Shown here: in pieces, positions 50,670-59,751 of the stretch
How positions within the stretch are numbered: position 1 is the first letter of the stretch
How the letters are laid out: each line of letters opens with the position of its first letter
Source of the DNA: Enterovibrio calviensis DSM 14347
Lineage (GTDB): Bacteria > Pseudomonadota > Gammaproteobacteria > Enterobacterales > Vibrionaceae
DNA: 64,000 nt
Assembly (NCBI RefSeq): GCF_000621165.1
Contig: NZ_JHZA01000009.1
Coordinates: 1 to 64,000 of the forward strand
Direction of reading: 5' to 3'
Program-made: the position numbers and the translations under genes
Notes under the pieces: model-generated
Databases searched by the model: none
Seen by the model: only the letters and a program-made list of their open reading frames with translations
Told to the model about the DNA's origin: nothing

Positions 50670-51866
50670 ATGACTCCCGTTTACATACATGCCTGCGGTG
50701 CGCATTCCGCACTTGGCAGCACTCTCGATGAGATTCATTCCAGCTTAAAAAGTGGCATTAGCCCAGGCATGTCCGGCGAGCGCTTTCGGTTAAACGATGA
50801 CACCATGGTGACCGTCGGCCGCGCAGTCGGAGAGCTTCCCTCATTGGAAAGCGCGCCTTCACATCACCAGACACGCAACAACCAACTGGCACTCTCTGCG
50901 TTGTTGCCATTGTCTGATGCCGTTAACGACGCCAAGTCACAGTTCAGCCCAGATCGTATCGCAGTGGTGTTAGGTTCAAGTACCTCAGGCATTTCAGAGG
51001 GCGAGCGCGCGTTAAAACATCACATTGATCAGGGGGAATTCCCAAAAACTTACCATTACCACCAGCAAGAACTCGGTAACCTATCAGACTTCGTCAGTGA
51101 CTATTTTGGTCTAACGGGGTTGCGCTATACGGTATCAACCGCGTGCTCTTCCAGTGGCCGTGTTTTTCTGACTGCCAAGCGTTTATTAAAAGCAGGGCTT
51201 GCCGATGCAGTGATAGTGGGCGGCGCTGATAGCTTGTGTGCATTAACAGTCAACGGCTTCCACGGACTTGACTCTGTGTCGCCCGAACTTTGTAACCCGT
51301 TTGGTGAAAATCGAAACGGCATTAACATCGGCGAAGCAGCGGCATTTATGCTTCTCTCGCTTGAGAAGCCTTCCGCGCTAGCGCCTGATCAACCTGCTAT
51401 TGCTTTGCTTGGTGCGGGTGACAGTTCAGATGCACACCATATTTCTGCGCCTCACCCCGAAGGCGATGGCGCTGAACGCGCGATGCGAAAAGCACTGGAT
51501 GATGCGCGTCTCACCGCGAGCGACATTGGCTATGTGAATGCGCACGGTACGTCTACGCCATTGAACGATGCGATGGAATCCAAGGCGATTTTACGCACAT
51601 TGGGTGAACAAGTCCCTGTCAGTTCAACAAAGCCGCTGACGGGACATACATTAGGCGCAGCCAGTGCCATTGAAGCCAGTATTTGCTGGCACGTATTGAA
51701 GCACGCACTACCGTTGCCCGTCTCACTGCATCAACAAGCGCATGCAAAGGATGTTGCGCCGATTCGATTGGCTCAACTCGGCGATGCCTTGGAAAAACCG
51801 ACCATTTTGAGCAACTCCTTTGCGTTTGGCGGTAACAATATCAGCCTGATTTTTGGACACGTATGA
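50670..51866 (+). CDS. apeO: Beta-ketoacyl-ACP synthase
   Basis: A 398-residue condensing enzyme. Catalytic Cys is in VSTACSSSGRVFL near residue 159, and the two His are in NAHGTSTPLND near 290 and LTGHTLGAASAIEA near 330. GGNNISLIFG closes the fold. In the studied systems this ketosynthase pairs with the chain-length-factor-like subunit (39119-39868) to extend the polyene. A 25-bp gap before the gene is the longest in the operon. Its 3' end overlaps the dehydratase gene by 4 bp. Confidence 0.92.
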   Translation: MTPVYIHACGAHSALGSTLDEIHSSLKSGISPGMSGERFRLNDDTMVTVGRAVGELPSLESAPSHHQTRNNQLALSALLPLSDAVNDAKSQFSPDRIAVVLGSSTSGISEGERALKHHIDQGEFPKTYHYHQQELGNLSDFVSDYFGLTGLRYTVSTACSSSGRVFLTAKRLLKAGLADAVIVGGADSLCALTVNGFHGLDSVSPELCNPFGENRNGINIGEAAAFMLLSLEKPSALAPDQPAIALLGAGDSSDAHHISAPHPEGDGAERAMRKALDDARLTASDIGYVNAHGTSTPLNDAMESKAILRTLGEQVPVSSTKPLTGHTLGAASAIEASICWHVLKHALPLPVSLHQQAHAKDVAPIRLAQLGDALEKPTILSNSFAFGGNNISLIFGHV

Positions 51867-52327
51867 AAACAGTACCTCATGTGAATGATTTGCTTCCTCA
51901 TGAAGCACCGATGATCTTGATCGACGACATGATCGATGTGGGTGAAAAACACATTCACTGCCGCGTTACCTCAAAAGAGAGCAACCTCTTTTTTGACCAA
52001 GAGATAAAGGCAATTCCAGGTTGGGTCGGCATTGAGTTAATGGCCCAAACCATTGCAGCGTGGTCCGGGTATCACGCATGGCATGAAGGTGGCGAACCGC
52101 CTGTCGGCTTCTTACTCGGCAGTCGTCGCTACAACACTGAAACCAGCGTATTTCCTGCAGGGCAAGTGTTAGACATTCGTGCCGATCATATGATGGAAAG
52201 CAATGGCATGGCCGTTTTTGCTTGCCGAATTGAACATGACGGCGTTGAACTTGCCACCGCGCAGCTCAACGCATTTGTACCGCCAAAAGAAAAACTCGAA
52301 CAGATGATGAACAGGGATACCCAATGA
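51863..52327 (+). CDS. apeP: Hot-dog dehydratase partner subunit
   Basis: A 154-residue hot-dog protein of the 3-hydroxyacyl-ACP dehydratase family with LPHEAPMILIDDMIDV near the N-terminus. The central-helix region reads KAIPGWVGIELMAQTIAAWSG. The acidic residue (Glu) is present, but the catalytic His position, 14 residues earlier, is Phe. Alone it would be inactive, consistent with a structural heterodimer partner of ApeI. It overlaps both neighbours by 4 bp. Confidence 0.88.
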   Translation: MKTVPHVNDLLPHEAPMILIDDMIDVGEKHIHCRVTSKESNLFFDQEIKAIPGWVGIELMAQTIAAWSGYHAWHEGGEPPVGFLLGSRRYNTETSVFPAGQVLDIRADHMMESNGMAVFACRIEHDGVELATAQLNAFVPPKEKLEQMMNRDTQ

Positions 52328-53049
52328 ACAGAGATGTGCTTGTAACGGGTGCCAGCAAAGGCATCGGTAAAGCGATTGCGCTGCAACTCGCGAAAGATGG
52401 GTTTTCTGTGGTGGTGCACTATGGCCGAGATAAAGCTGGCGCAGAAGAAACACTTGCCGCCATTCAGGCTGAAAATGGACAAGGTCGCCTCATCAGTTTT
52501 GATATCAGCGACCGTGAACAATGCCGCGAAACCTTAGAGACGGATATTGCTGAACACGGCGGCTATTACGGCGTCGTGAACAACGCGGGCGTTACCGCCG
52601 ATACCGCATTCCCCGCCATGACGGCAGAAGAGTGGGATGGCGTGGTTCATACCAATTTAGACAGTTTCTACAATGTGCTGCACCCTTGCATCATGCCAAT
52701 GCTTCAACGCCGCAGAGGGGGACGCATTGTCACCATGGCGTCTGTTTCAGGTATGATGGGCAACCGCGGTCAAACCAACTATAGCGCAGCGAAAGCAGGC
52801 ATTATCGGCGCAACGAAAGCACTGGCCTTAGAACTGGCTAAACGAAAAGTCACGGTTAACTGCGTCGCTCCCGGTTTGATCGATACAGGCATGATTGACG
52901 AGCATGTTAAAGAACACGCGTTGCCACAGGTTCCTTTGCGCCGCATGGGCGAACCTGAAGAAGTCGCGGGTCTTGTCAGCTACCTGATGTCAGACATCGC
53001 AGGGTATGTCACTCGACAAGTTATTTCAGTCAATGGAGGCCTCATATGA
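52324..53049 (+). CDS. apeQ: 3-ketoacyl-ACP reductase (FabG-like)
   Basis: A short-chain dehydrogenase of 241 residues that reduces the 3-keto group in each extension cycle. The NADP-binding motif is VTGASKGIGKAIALQL near residue 6, with NNAG near 88. Catalytic Ser lies in SVSGMMGNRGQ, and the Tyr-Lys pair in YSAAKAG near 152-156. The C-terminal GYVTRQVISVNGGLI is typical of FabG. It is translationally coupled to its neighbours by 4-bp overlaps. Confidence 0.93.
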   Translation: MNRDVLVTGASKGIGKAIALQLAKDGFSVVVHYGRDKAGAEETLAAIQAENGQGRLISFDISDREQCRETLETDIAEHGGYYGVVNNAGVTADTAFPAMTAEEWDGVVHTNLDSFYNVLHPCIMPMLQRRRGGRIVTMASVSGMMGNRGQTNYSAAKAGIIGATKALALELAKRKVTVNCVAPGLIDTGMIDEHVKEHALPQVPLRRMGEPEEVAGLVSYLMSDIAGYVTRQVISVNGGLI

Positions 53050-54278
53050 ATCGCAGAGTTGTTGTCACTGGTATGTCCGGTGTCACTGCGTTTGGTAACA
53101 ACTGGCAAGACGTTAGCGCGAAGCTTGATGAGCTTAAAAATGCGGTACGTTACATGCCAGATTACGAACAGTATGACGGACTAAACACCAAACTCGCCGC
53201 GCCGATCGACGAGTTCGCAGTCCCTTCTCATTACAGCCGCAAACAACTTCGCGGCATGGGCAGGGTCTCTAAACTTTCCACCGTGGCGACAGAAAACGCC
53301 TTGCTGCAAAGTGGGTTGATTGGCAGCAACACGCTTACCGATGGTCGTACCGGCATCGCCTACGGCTCGTCTACAGGCAGTACGCCAGCTATCGGTGCCT
53401 TTGGTGTGATGCTGAATGACAAAACCACCAAAGCCATTACCGCGACCACCTATGTGCAAATGATGCCACACACCACGGCGGTTAACGTCGGCTTGTTCTT
53501 TGGCTTAAAAGGCCGCGTTATTCCAACCAGCAGCGCCTGTACGTCAGGCAGCCAAGCCATCGGCTATGCGTTTGAAGCCATTAAACACGGCTATCAAACG
53601 GCCATGGTTGCTGGTGGTGCAGAAGAGCTTTGCCCAACAGAATCTGCTGTGTTCGATACCTTATTCGCGACAAGCTTGAGAAACGATACCCCTGAAACGT
53701 CACCGCGCCCGTACGACAAAGACCGTGATGGCCTTGTGATCGGCGAAGGTGCAGGTACCTTGGTACTGGAAGAATACGAGCATGCGGTTGCCCGTGGCGC
53801 AACGATTTTGGCCGAATTGGTGGGCTTTGCCAGCAACTGCGATGCTGCCCACGTGACACAGCCTAAAATGGAAACCATGCAAATTTGCATGGAAATGGCA
53901 CTGCAAAATGCAGGCTTAACGCCCTCTCAAATTGGCTATGTGTCTGCGCACGGCACGGCAACTGAAAAAGGCGATATCGCAGAATCTCAAGCGACCTCAA
54001 ACGTGTTTGGCAACCAAATGCCAATCAGTTCGATGAAAAGCTACTTTGGCCATACGCTCGGCGCATGTGGCGCGATTGAAGCATGGCTTGCTATCGAGAT
54101 GATGAATGAAGGCCGTTTTAGCCCGACGCTGAATCTGGAAAACATCGACCCAGCCTGTGGCGATCTTGATTACATCCGAGGTGAGAGCCGTTATATTGAT
54201 TGCGACTACATCATGAGCAATAACTTTGCGTTTGGTGGTGTGAACACCTCCCTCATCTTTAAGCGTTTTCAGGCGTAA
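53046..54278 (+). CDS. apeR: Beta-ketoacyl-ACP synthase, stand-alone (FabB/FabF-like)
   Basis: A 410-residue condensing enzyme with catalytic Cys in TSSACTSGSQAIGYA near residue 165. The His residues are in SAHGTATEKGD near 302 and YFGHTLGACGAIE near 337. It is a complete homodimer-type ketosynthase, and in studied systems this enzyme is proposed to start chain building, the ApeO/ApeC pair doing the later rounds. It is the last gene of the 17-gene operon, followed by a terminator. Confidence 0.92.
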   Translation: MNRRVVVTGMSGVTAFGNNWQDVSAKLDELKNAVRYMPDYEQYDGLNTKLAAPIDEFAVPSHYSRKQLRGMGRVSKLSTVATENALLQSGLIGSNTLTDGRTGIAYGSSTGSTPAIGAFGVMLNDKTTKAITATTYVQMMPHTTAVNVGLFFGLKGRVIPTSSACTSGSQAIGYAFEAIKHGYQTAMVAGGAEELCPTESAVFDTLFATSLRNDTPETSPRPYDKDRDGLVIGEGAGTLVLEEYEHAVARGATILAELVGFASNCDAAHVTQPKMETMQICMEMALQNAGLTPSQIGYVSAHGTATEKGDIAESQATSNVFGNQMPISSMKSYFGHTLGACGAIEAWLAIEMMNEGRFSPTLNLENIDPACGDLDYIRGESRYIDCDYIMSNNFAFGGVNTSLIFKRFQA

Positions 54279-54326
54279 ACGCCACACTGAACAACGGCGG
54301 CGTTCAGCGCGCTAAGCTAACAAGAT

Positions 54327-54360
54327 AAAAAAATGCCCACAGTTCGCGGGCATTTTTCTT
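54327..54360. terminator. Bidirectional terminator at the right end of the polyene operon
   Basis: AAAAATGCCC/GGGCATTTTT (54329-54338 with 54348-54357) with a 9-nt loop sits between the convergent last polyene gene and the nucleotidase gene. Confidence 0.9.
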
Positions 54361-54375
54361 TCAGGTTGAATCGGA

Positions 54376-56202
54376 TTATTGCAGGTTCCCATCCGCGTCA
54401 TAAAAACGCTGGGTGCTGTATTCTTCCAAAGGCAGCTTGCTCAGCGTACCAATCGCTTCTGCGTAATCCACGAAAGACTTCGCATAGTCGAGGTACGTAT
54501 CCACCGCACGCCCCTCATCCGTCACGTCGCCAAACACAAAGTAACCATCACGGCCTGCGCTAACAAAGTTGTTCGTCACCACTTGAATGTTGGCTTCAGT
54601 GCTGGTGGTATCGAGCGCAGTCCAATCTCCCGCGAGGCGAGAATTGATTTCAATGTTGGTCACGCGCTCACCGAACGTTTTCGAAATATCGACATCGAAA
54701 CGCAGGCCTGAAGCATATGGGTAAGCACCACTTGAACCGTCTGGGCTCAGTGCATAATCCACACCTTGCTCCAGCGCCAGCTTAACTTCCGCACCGCTCA
54801 TGTTGAGGTTCACGAGCGTGTTCGCAAATGGCAGCAACTGATACGCCGTTGCAATCGTGACATCGCCCATTGGTACATCAATGCGCACACCACCCGCATT
54901 CTGAATTGCAACGTCCGCTTCAAGGCTCTGTGTCATAAAGGCCTTAGCGACCAGATTAGAGACATCAGAACCATTCGATGCGGTCTCAGTCACGTCACAC
55001 AGTGAGCTGCGGCCTTGTCCTGGGATACGCTCAAGACATAGATCCGTCGCTGCGTTAGCAATCACGGTTTGTGTTTCTTCTTCGATACGCTGGGTATAGG
55101 TGTCTAACAGGGTTTGTGTTTCCGTGTCTGTATCCACGATCGTCAGCACTGGGATTTCTTCGATATCTGCGTAAACCGCATCACGATCAGCACCTTCAAG
55201 CTCGACACGATCACCGTCATCATTGCGACGTTTAAAGGTATCACCCAACAGCAAATGCGGTGTACCGGAACACGCTTCTACCGCGCCTTTGCGGTCAAAG
55301 CTGATGTCTAGCTCACCCACAACAGAGGCGTACTGCCACGCTTGGGCAACACATACAGGATCGCCATCTAGGTTTGTCACCATCGTTGGGTAATCACCCA
55401 TGCTGTTTAGACCCACTTCCTCGAAATCACCTAACAAAGAGTGAGAATCGCCACCAATGATGACGTCAACACCTGACAGGTTCTTCGCCAGTTCGAGATC
55501 GTTCCCGTACTGATAGTGTGTCAGCAGCACAATTTTGTTCACGCCTTTTTTCTTGAGCTTATTGATAAAGCGCTGGGCGATTTTAGTTTCATCCAAAAAC
55601 TCAGTGGTTGCATCTGGGTTGGATGAGTTTTTGGTTTTGGTAGCGATATCGATACCGATGATACCGACCTTTTGACCGTTGAATTTTTTCACCACGAATG
55701 GGCGGAAAGAATCCCATTTCTTTTCAGGCGTTAATGGTGAAACACCCACTTCAGGACGAACGTTTGCCGCCAGCACTTTGGTATTACAGTCGCCGCCTGC
55801 CAGTTGGTCGAGGAAGGTTTTTAGGCCTGCATCGCCATCATCAAACTCATGGTTACCCAGCGCAAACGCGTCGAAACACACTTGGTTCATCATGGCCGCA
55901 TCAGCTTCGCCACCAAACAGTGTGTAATAGAGGTCACCCGTGATCGCATCACCCGCATGAAGCTTAAGCACGTTTTGTTTGGACTCGTCTATTTCACGAA
56001 TTTTGGTCACAACGCGGGGGAAACCACCGACTTCTACTCGTGTTTCCTCGCCACCCACGGTAATGTCAAAGCCGTCGTCAGCTTCAAGGTGTGAGTGGTG
56101 ATCATTGATGTGTGCAATGGTGAGATCCATTGGACGCTCAAAACAGCCTGTGAGCGGGATGGATAGCGCTGCGACAGCAGCGGCAATAACGGTGGTTTTC
56201 AT
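54376..56202 (-). CDS. nadN: NAD nucleotidase / 5'-nucleotidase lipoprotein (NadN-like)
   Basis: From MKTTVIAAAVAALSIPLTGC (lipobox LTGC, Cys20) it has 608 residues. The metallophosphatase domain shows HINDHHSHLE, LHAGDAITGDLYYTLFGG and LGNHEFDDGD. The C-terminal nucleotide-binding domain contains IQNAGGVRIDVPMGDV and LPFANTLV. These blocks align with Haemophilus NadN, which cleaves NAD to NMN and further to nicotinamide riboside at the cell surface. The lipobox suggests membrane anchoring. The longest frame adds 29 residues upstream but would hide the signal peptide. NadN rather than UshA is moderately sure. Confidence 0.85.
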   Translation of the reverse strand: MKTTVIAAAVAALSIPLTGCFERPMDLTIAHINDHHSHLEADDGFDITVGGEETRVEVGGFPRVVTKIREIDESKQNVLKLHAGDAITGDLYYTLFGGEADAAMMNQVCFDAFALGNHEFDDGDAGLKTFLDQLAGGDCNTKVLAANVRPEVGVSPLTPEKKWDSFRPFVVKKFNGQKVGIIGIDIATKTKNSSNPDATTEFLDETKIAQRFINKLKKKGVNKIVLLTHYQYGNDLELAKNLSGVDVIIGGDSHSLLGDFEEVGLNSMGDYPTMVTNLDGDPVCVAQAWQYASVVGELDISFDRKGAVEACSGTPHLLLGDTFKRRNDDGDRVELEGADRDAVYADIEEIPVLTIVDTDTETQTLLDTYTQRIEEETQTVIANAATDLCLERIPGQGRSSLCDVTETASNGSDVSNLVAKAFMTQSLEADVAIQNAGGVRIDVPMGDVTIATAYQLLPFANTLVNLNMSGAEVKLALEQGVDYALSPDGSSGAYPYASGLRFDVDISKTFGERVTNIEINSRLAGDWTALDTTSTEANIQVVTNNFVSAGRDGYFVFGDVTDEGRAVDTYLDYAKSFVDYAEAIGTLSKLPLEEYSTQRFYDADGNLQ

Positions 56203-56312
56203 TCTTCGTTCTTCCTTGTGAAGTTGCGTACGTGGCAATACGCTAGATTTGTCATGTTTCACTGAGGTAACTAAAACATGACAAAACAAAGAAAAATCAG
56301 AATTGATACAAG

Positions 56313-56693
56313 CTATTGTTCAAGTAAGACAGTGGCCACCGCATAGCGTTTTTCATCCGCAATGGTCAGCAGAATATTGGTCACACCTCGCTCGTCAGCA
56401 CGTTGTTTGGCAACACCGGAGAAGGTCACAATCGGTTTGCCCAGATCGTCATTACTGACATCGAAATCGTGGAAAGTGACACCACACGCGATTCCGGTGC
56501 CCAGCGCTTTTGCCGCGGCTTCTTTGACCGCGAAACGCTTTGCCAGATAGCGAGCCTGAAACTTGGTACTGTTGTATTTTTCCATTTCGCTATCAGTGAG
56601 AACGCGTCTTGCAAACGCGTCTCCACTTCGAGCGACCACTTTCTCTAGTCGCTCAATTTCTACAATGTCAGTTCCTAAACCGACAACCGCCAT
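56313..56693 (-). CDS. acpS: Holo-[acyl-carrier-protein] synthase
   Basis: This enzyme transfers the phosphopantetheine arm of CoA to acyl carrier proteins. At 126 residues, metal and CoA ligands lie in [15 protein letters not shown] (Asp8-type) and [21 protein letters not shown] near residue 50. Its start overlaps the pdxJ stop. It is the only phosphopantetheinyl transferase visible in the window and so a candidate activator of the two ACPs of the polyene cluster 16 kb away. Confidence 0.97.
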   Translation of the reverse strand: MAVVGLGTDIVEIERLEKVVARSGDAFARRVLTDSEMEKYNSTKFQARYLAKRFAVKEAAAKALGTGIACGVTFHDFDVSNDDLGKPIVTFSGVAKQRADERGVTNILLTIADEKRYAVATVLLEQ

Positions 56694-57424
56694 TAGCGAC
56701 GCGCGTCCTGCATGATGGCTTTCATGTCTGCAACCGCTTTTGGCAGGCCATCAAACACAGCGCGGCCAATGATCGCATGACCAATATTGAGTTCGTAAAT
56801 CTCCGGGATTTTAGCGATAGGCGTGACATTGTGGTACGTCAGACCATGGCCGGCGTTTACTTTGATGCCTTGGTCGGCGGCATAGCTTGCGCCCGCAGCA
56901 ATTTTCTTCAGTTCCGCTTGCATTTCTTCATCAGATTCAGCATCCGCGTAGCTGCCAGTGTGCAATTCAATAAACGGTGCGCCACACGTTTTAGCTGCAT
57001 CAATCTGTGCACGATCAGCATCAATAAACAGGGAGACTTTGATGCCCGCCTCGGTCAGTGTTTGCGTTGCCGCTTTGACTTTCTCAAGTTGACCGACAAC
57101 GTCTAGGCCACCTTCAGTCGTCAGCTCTTCACGCTTCTCTGGCACCAAACACACGTAAGCCGGTTTTACGTCCAATGCGATGGCGACCATTTCATCTGTC
57201 ACGGCCATTTCTAGGTTCATGCGCGTTTGCAGCGTGTCTCTAAGAATGTAGACGTCGCGGTCTTTAATATGGCGGCGATCTTCACGTAAATGCACAGTGA
57301 TACCATCCGCACCTGCACGCTCCGCGATTTCTGCGGCATGAACAGGATCAGGGTATTTGGTACCACGTGCGTTGCGAACGGTTGCGACGTGGTCAATGTT
57401 GACGCCCAGATAAATGGTATTCAT
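56693..57424 (-). CDS. pdxJ: Pyridoxine 5'-phosphate synthase
   Basis: The final step of vitamin B6 ring formation, condensing 1-deoxyxylulose 5-phosphate with aminoacetone phosphate. The 243-residue TIM barrel starts [17 protein letters not shown], with [16 protein letters not shown] near residue 39 and the C-terminal [12 protein letters not shown]-like [12 protein letters not shown] block. It is transcribed from recO with a 1-bp overlap in the conserved rnc-era-recO-pdxJ-acpS operon. Confidence 0.98.
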   Translation of the reverse strand: MNTIYLGVNIDHVATVRNARGTKYPDPVHAAEIAERAGADGITVHLREDRRHIKDRDVYILRDTLQTRMNLEMAVTDEMVAIALDVKPAYVCLVPEKREELTTEGGLDVVGQLEKVKAATQTLTEAGIKVSLFIDADRAQIDAAKTCGAPFIELHTGSYADAESDEEMQAELKKIAAGASYAADQGIKVNAGHGLTYHNVTPIAKIPEIYELNIGHAIIGRAVFDGLPKAVADMKAIMQDARR

Positions 57425-58134
57425 TACGTTAATTTCCTTGTTCTTAACGAAAATAGCTCTCGGCTTTTTAGAGGCTTAGAGCCAAGATACGGCTTGAGTG
57501 CCAGCCGTGTAAAGCGCTTCGCCGCTTTTAGCTGGTCTGCCGTTGAGAATTGTCTCGAAGATAGCGCCATTAAGTCGCTGCCCGTAAACACGAGGTTGTT
57601 GCTCTTCATCAATGACGCCACAAACCCAAGTTGCTCACGAAATATATACGTCATACGCTCATCAACGGGTTCACCGCTGCCTGCACAATTAAGAAAGTCG
57701 ACACCGTAACCAAGAGAGTCGAGCAAGGCCAGCTCAAAACGGCGCAACGCGGGCTCGGGATTGGCATGTTGGGCCAACTCCGTCAATGCGGTCACGTAAT
57801 CAAAGAACAACTGGTGATAGCCCGTTTCCGGTTCAACCACGCGACTCAATATCTCATTCAGGTAGAACCCAGAGAACAGCGCGTTGCCAGAAAGCGGGAT
57901 CGCAAGACCCATGGCTTCTGCATGTCGAAGGGTACGCATTTCACCGCGACCAGACCATTTCATCAAAAGTGGAGTAAAGGGCTGAAGAGCCCCTTTAAGA
58001 GGAGAGCGCTTGCCACGAGCACCTTTCGCCATAATGCTGACGCGCCCGTGGCTTTCGCTGAATACATCGAGGATCAGGCTGGTCTCACTGTAAGGGCGTG
58101 AGTGCAGAACAAAGCAGCGCTGCAAGCCTTCCAT
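57424..58134 (-). CDS. recO: DNA repair protein RecO
   Basis: RecO works with RecF and RecR to load RecA on gapped DNA. The 236 residues begin with an OB-fold domain ([23 protein letters not shown] near 5-28, [18 protein letters not shown] near 36-53) followed by a helical domain. Like many gammaproteobacterial RecO proteins it lacks the four-Cys zinc motif of Gram-positive forms. It is placed between era and pdxJ. Confidence 0.95.
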   Translation of the reverse strand: MEGLQRCFVLHSRPYSETSLILDVFSESHGRVSIMAKGARGKRSPLKGALQPFTPLLMKWSGRGEMRTLRHAEAMGLAIPLSGNALFSGFYLNEILSRVVEPETGYHQLFFDYVTALTELAQHANPEPALRRFELALLDSLGYGVDFLNCAGSGEPVDERMTYIFREQLGFVASLMKSNNLVFTGSDLMALSSRQFSTADQLKAAKRFTRLALKPYLGSKPLKSRELFSLRTRKLT

Positions 58135-58154
58135 AGTGCATTCCTATTTGAGGA

Positions 58155-59069
58155 TTAAAGATCGTCGATGTAGCCAAGGCTGCGCAGTGCGCGTTCGTCG
58201 TCAGCCCAACCCGATTTCACTTTTACCCAAAGCTCAAGGTAGACCTTGCGCTCGAACAAACCTTCCATATCCAGTCGTGCTTCACGACCGATGGTTTTAA
58301 TTTTGTCGCCCGCTTTGCCAATAACCATTCTCTTCTGGCTATTGCGCTCCACCAGAATCAAGCCATTGATTTCGAACCCATCTGTCGCAGGATTGTAGTC
58401 AAAGCGCTCGATTTCTACAGTAACGGAGTATGGCAATTCGTCACCCGTAAAACGCATTAGCTTTTCACGGATAATTTCAGATGCCATAAAACGCTGAGAG
58501 CGATCGGTCACGTATTCTTCAGGGAAGTACCACTCGCCTTCTGGCAAATGCGAACGAACCAATTTCTCAACCACATCAATGTTTTTACCGCTCTTCGCAG
58601 AGACAGGCACAACATCAACGAAATCCATCTTCTCGCTTAGTGCTTGAAGGTGTGGGAACAAGACAGCTTTTTCTTTTACGTTGTCGACTTTGTTGATCAA
58701 CAGAACAACGGGCAACTCAGACTTTTTAAGCTTGTTCAGCACCATTTCGTCATCTTCGGTCCAATGTGTACCGTCAACAAGGAAAAGTACCAGTTCCACA
58801 TCCGTTAGTGAACTCGCCGCGGCGCGGTTCATCAAGCGGTTAATGGTGCGTTTTTCTTCGATATGAAGCCCCGGAGTATCCACATAAACCGCTTGAAAAC
58901 CATCACGTGTATCAACACCCATAATGCGGTGGCGTGTGGTTTGTGGTTTACGCGAAGTAATAGACAGTTTCTGACCCACTAAGCGGTTCAGTAGTGTCGA
59001 TTTACCGACGTTTGGGCGACCAACAATGGCGATAAAGCCACAGTGGTGAATTTCGTGCGTGTCTGTCAT
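58155..59069 (-). CDS. era: Ribosome-assembly GTPase Era
   Basis: An essential GTPase that binds the 3' end of 16S rRNA. The 304 residues comprise a GTPase domain with P-loop [12 protein letters not shown] near residue 17, switch and G3 DTPGLH near 65, G4 NKVD near 126, and a C-terminal KH domain with [14 protein letters not shown] near 255. Its start overlaps the rnc stop by 4 bp (rnc-era coupling). Confidence 0.98.
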   Translation of the reverse strand: MTDTHEIHHCGFIAIVGRPNVGKSTLLNRLVGQKLSITSRKPQTTRHRIMGVDTRDGFQAVYVDTPGLHIEEKRTINRLMNRAAASSLTDVELVLFLVDGTHWTEDDEMVLNKLKKSELPVVLLINKVDNVKEKAVLFPHLQALSEKMDFVDVVPVSAKSGKNIDVVEKLVRSHLPEGEWYFPEEYVTDRSQRFMASEIIREKLMRFTGDELPYSVTVEIERFDYNPATDGFEINGLILVERNSQKRMVIGKAGDKIKTIGREARLDMEGLFERKVYLELWVKVKSGWADDERALRSLGYIDDL

Positions 59070-59740
59070 GAGTCCAGCTTTTCTAATGCTAGTTCTGCAG
59101 CCGCTTGCTCAGCCTTGCGACGACTACTGCCTTTACCAATTACAGGTCGTTCCAAACCTGCTACTTCACACTCAACCGTAAACTGTTGGTTGTGCGCTTC
59201 ACCGTGCACCTTTGTTACATTATAGGCTGGCAGTGGCTTTCTACGTCCTTGCAGGAATTCCTGCAAACGCGTTTTAGGATCTTTTTGGTTCACGCCCGGC
59301 ATAATGGTATCCAGACGCTGCTTGTACCAACTCAGCACTATTCCACGTACCGTTTCCAGATCGCTGTCGAGATAGATAGCACCAATGATCGCTTCTACAG
59401 CATCAGCCAGAATTGAGTCACGGCGGAAACCACCACTTTTTAACTCACCTGGACCCAACTGCAGGACATCCCCTAGTTCGAACTCGCGGCCCAGTTCGGC
59501 CAACGTGTTACCACGAACTAAAGTTGCACGCATGCGGCTCATGTCGCCTTCATCAACGTTCGGGAAACGATGGTAGAGATCGTCAGCAACAACGAAACTC
59601 AAAATAGAATCGCCCAAAAACTCCAAACGCTCGTTGTGTTTTCCACTGGCGCTTCGGTGTGTAAGGGCAAGACTGAGAAACGCCGCATCGTTAAATTCAT
59701 AACCAATGCGACGTTGTAGTTTATTTGTAGGTGTTGTCAT
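59066..59740 (-). CDS. rnc: Ribonuclease III
   Basis: A double-strand-specific RNase that processes rRNA precursors and many mRNAs. At 224 residues the catalytic signature [17 protein letters not shown] lies near 37-53, the second acidic cluster is in [16 protein letters not shown] near 114-129, and a C-terminal dsRNA-binding domain starts near 155. It lies between lepB and era. Confidence 0.98.
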   Translation of the reverse strand: MTTPTNKLQRRIGYEFNDAAFLSLALTHRSASGKHNERLEFLGDSILSFVVADDLYHRFPNVDEGDMSRMRATLVRGNTLAELGREFELGDVLQLGPGELKSGGFRRDSILADAVEAIIGAIYLDSDLETVRGIVLSWYKQRLDTIMPGVNQKDPKTRLQEFLQGRRKPLPAYNVTKVHGEAHNQQFTVECEVAGLERPVIGKGSSRRKAEQAAAELALEKLDS

Positions 59741-59751
59741 GTCTTTCCAAG

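Noticed and set aside
36101-56202. Mobile-element insertion of the polyene cluster
   Set aside because: No integrase, transposase, tRNA end, direct repeat or att site is seen at either border. Transfer is possible but not shown.
56609-57106. 165-residue frame antisense to pdxJ
   Set aside because: It is a reverse-frame shadow of pdxJ with no supporting signals.
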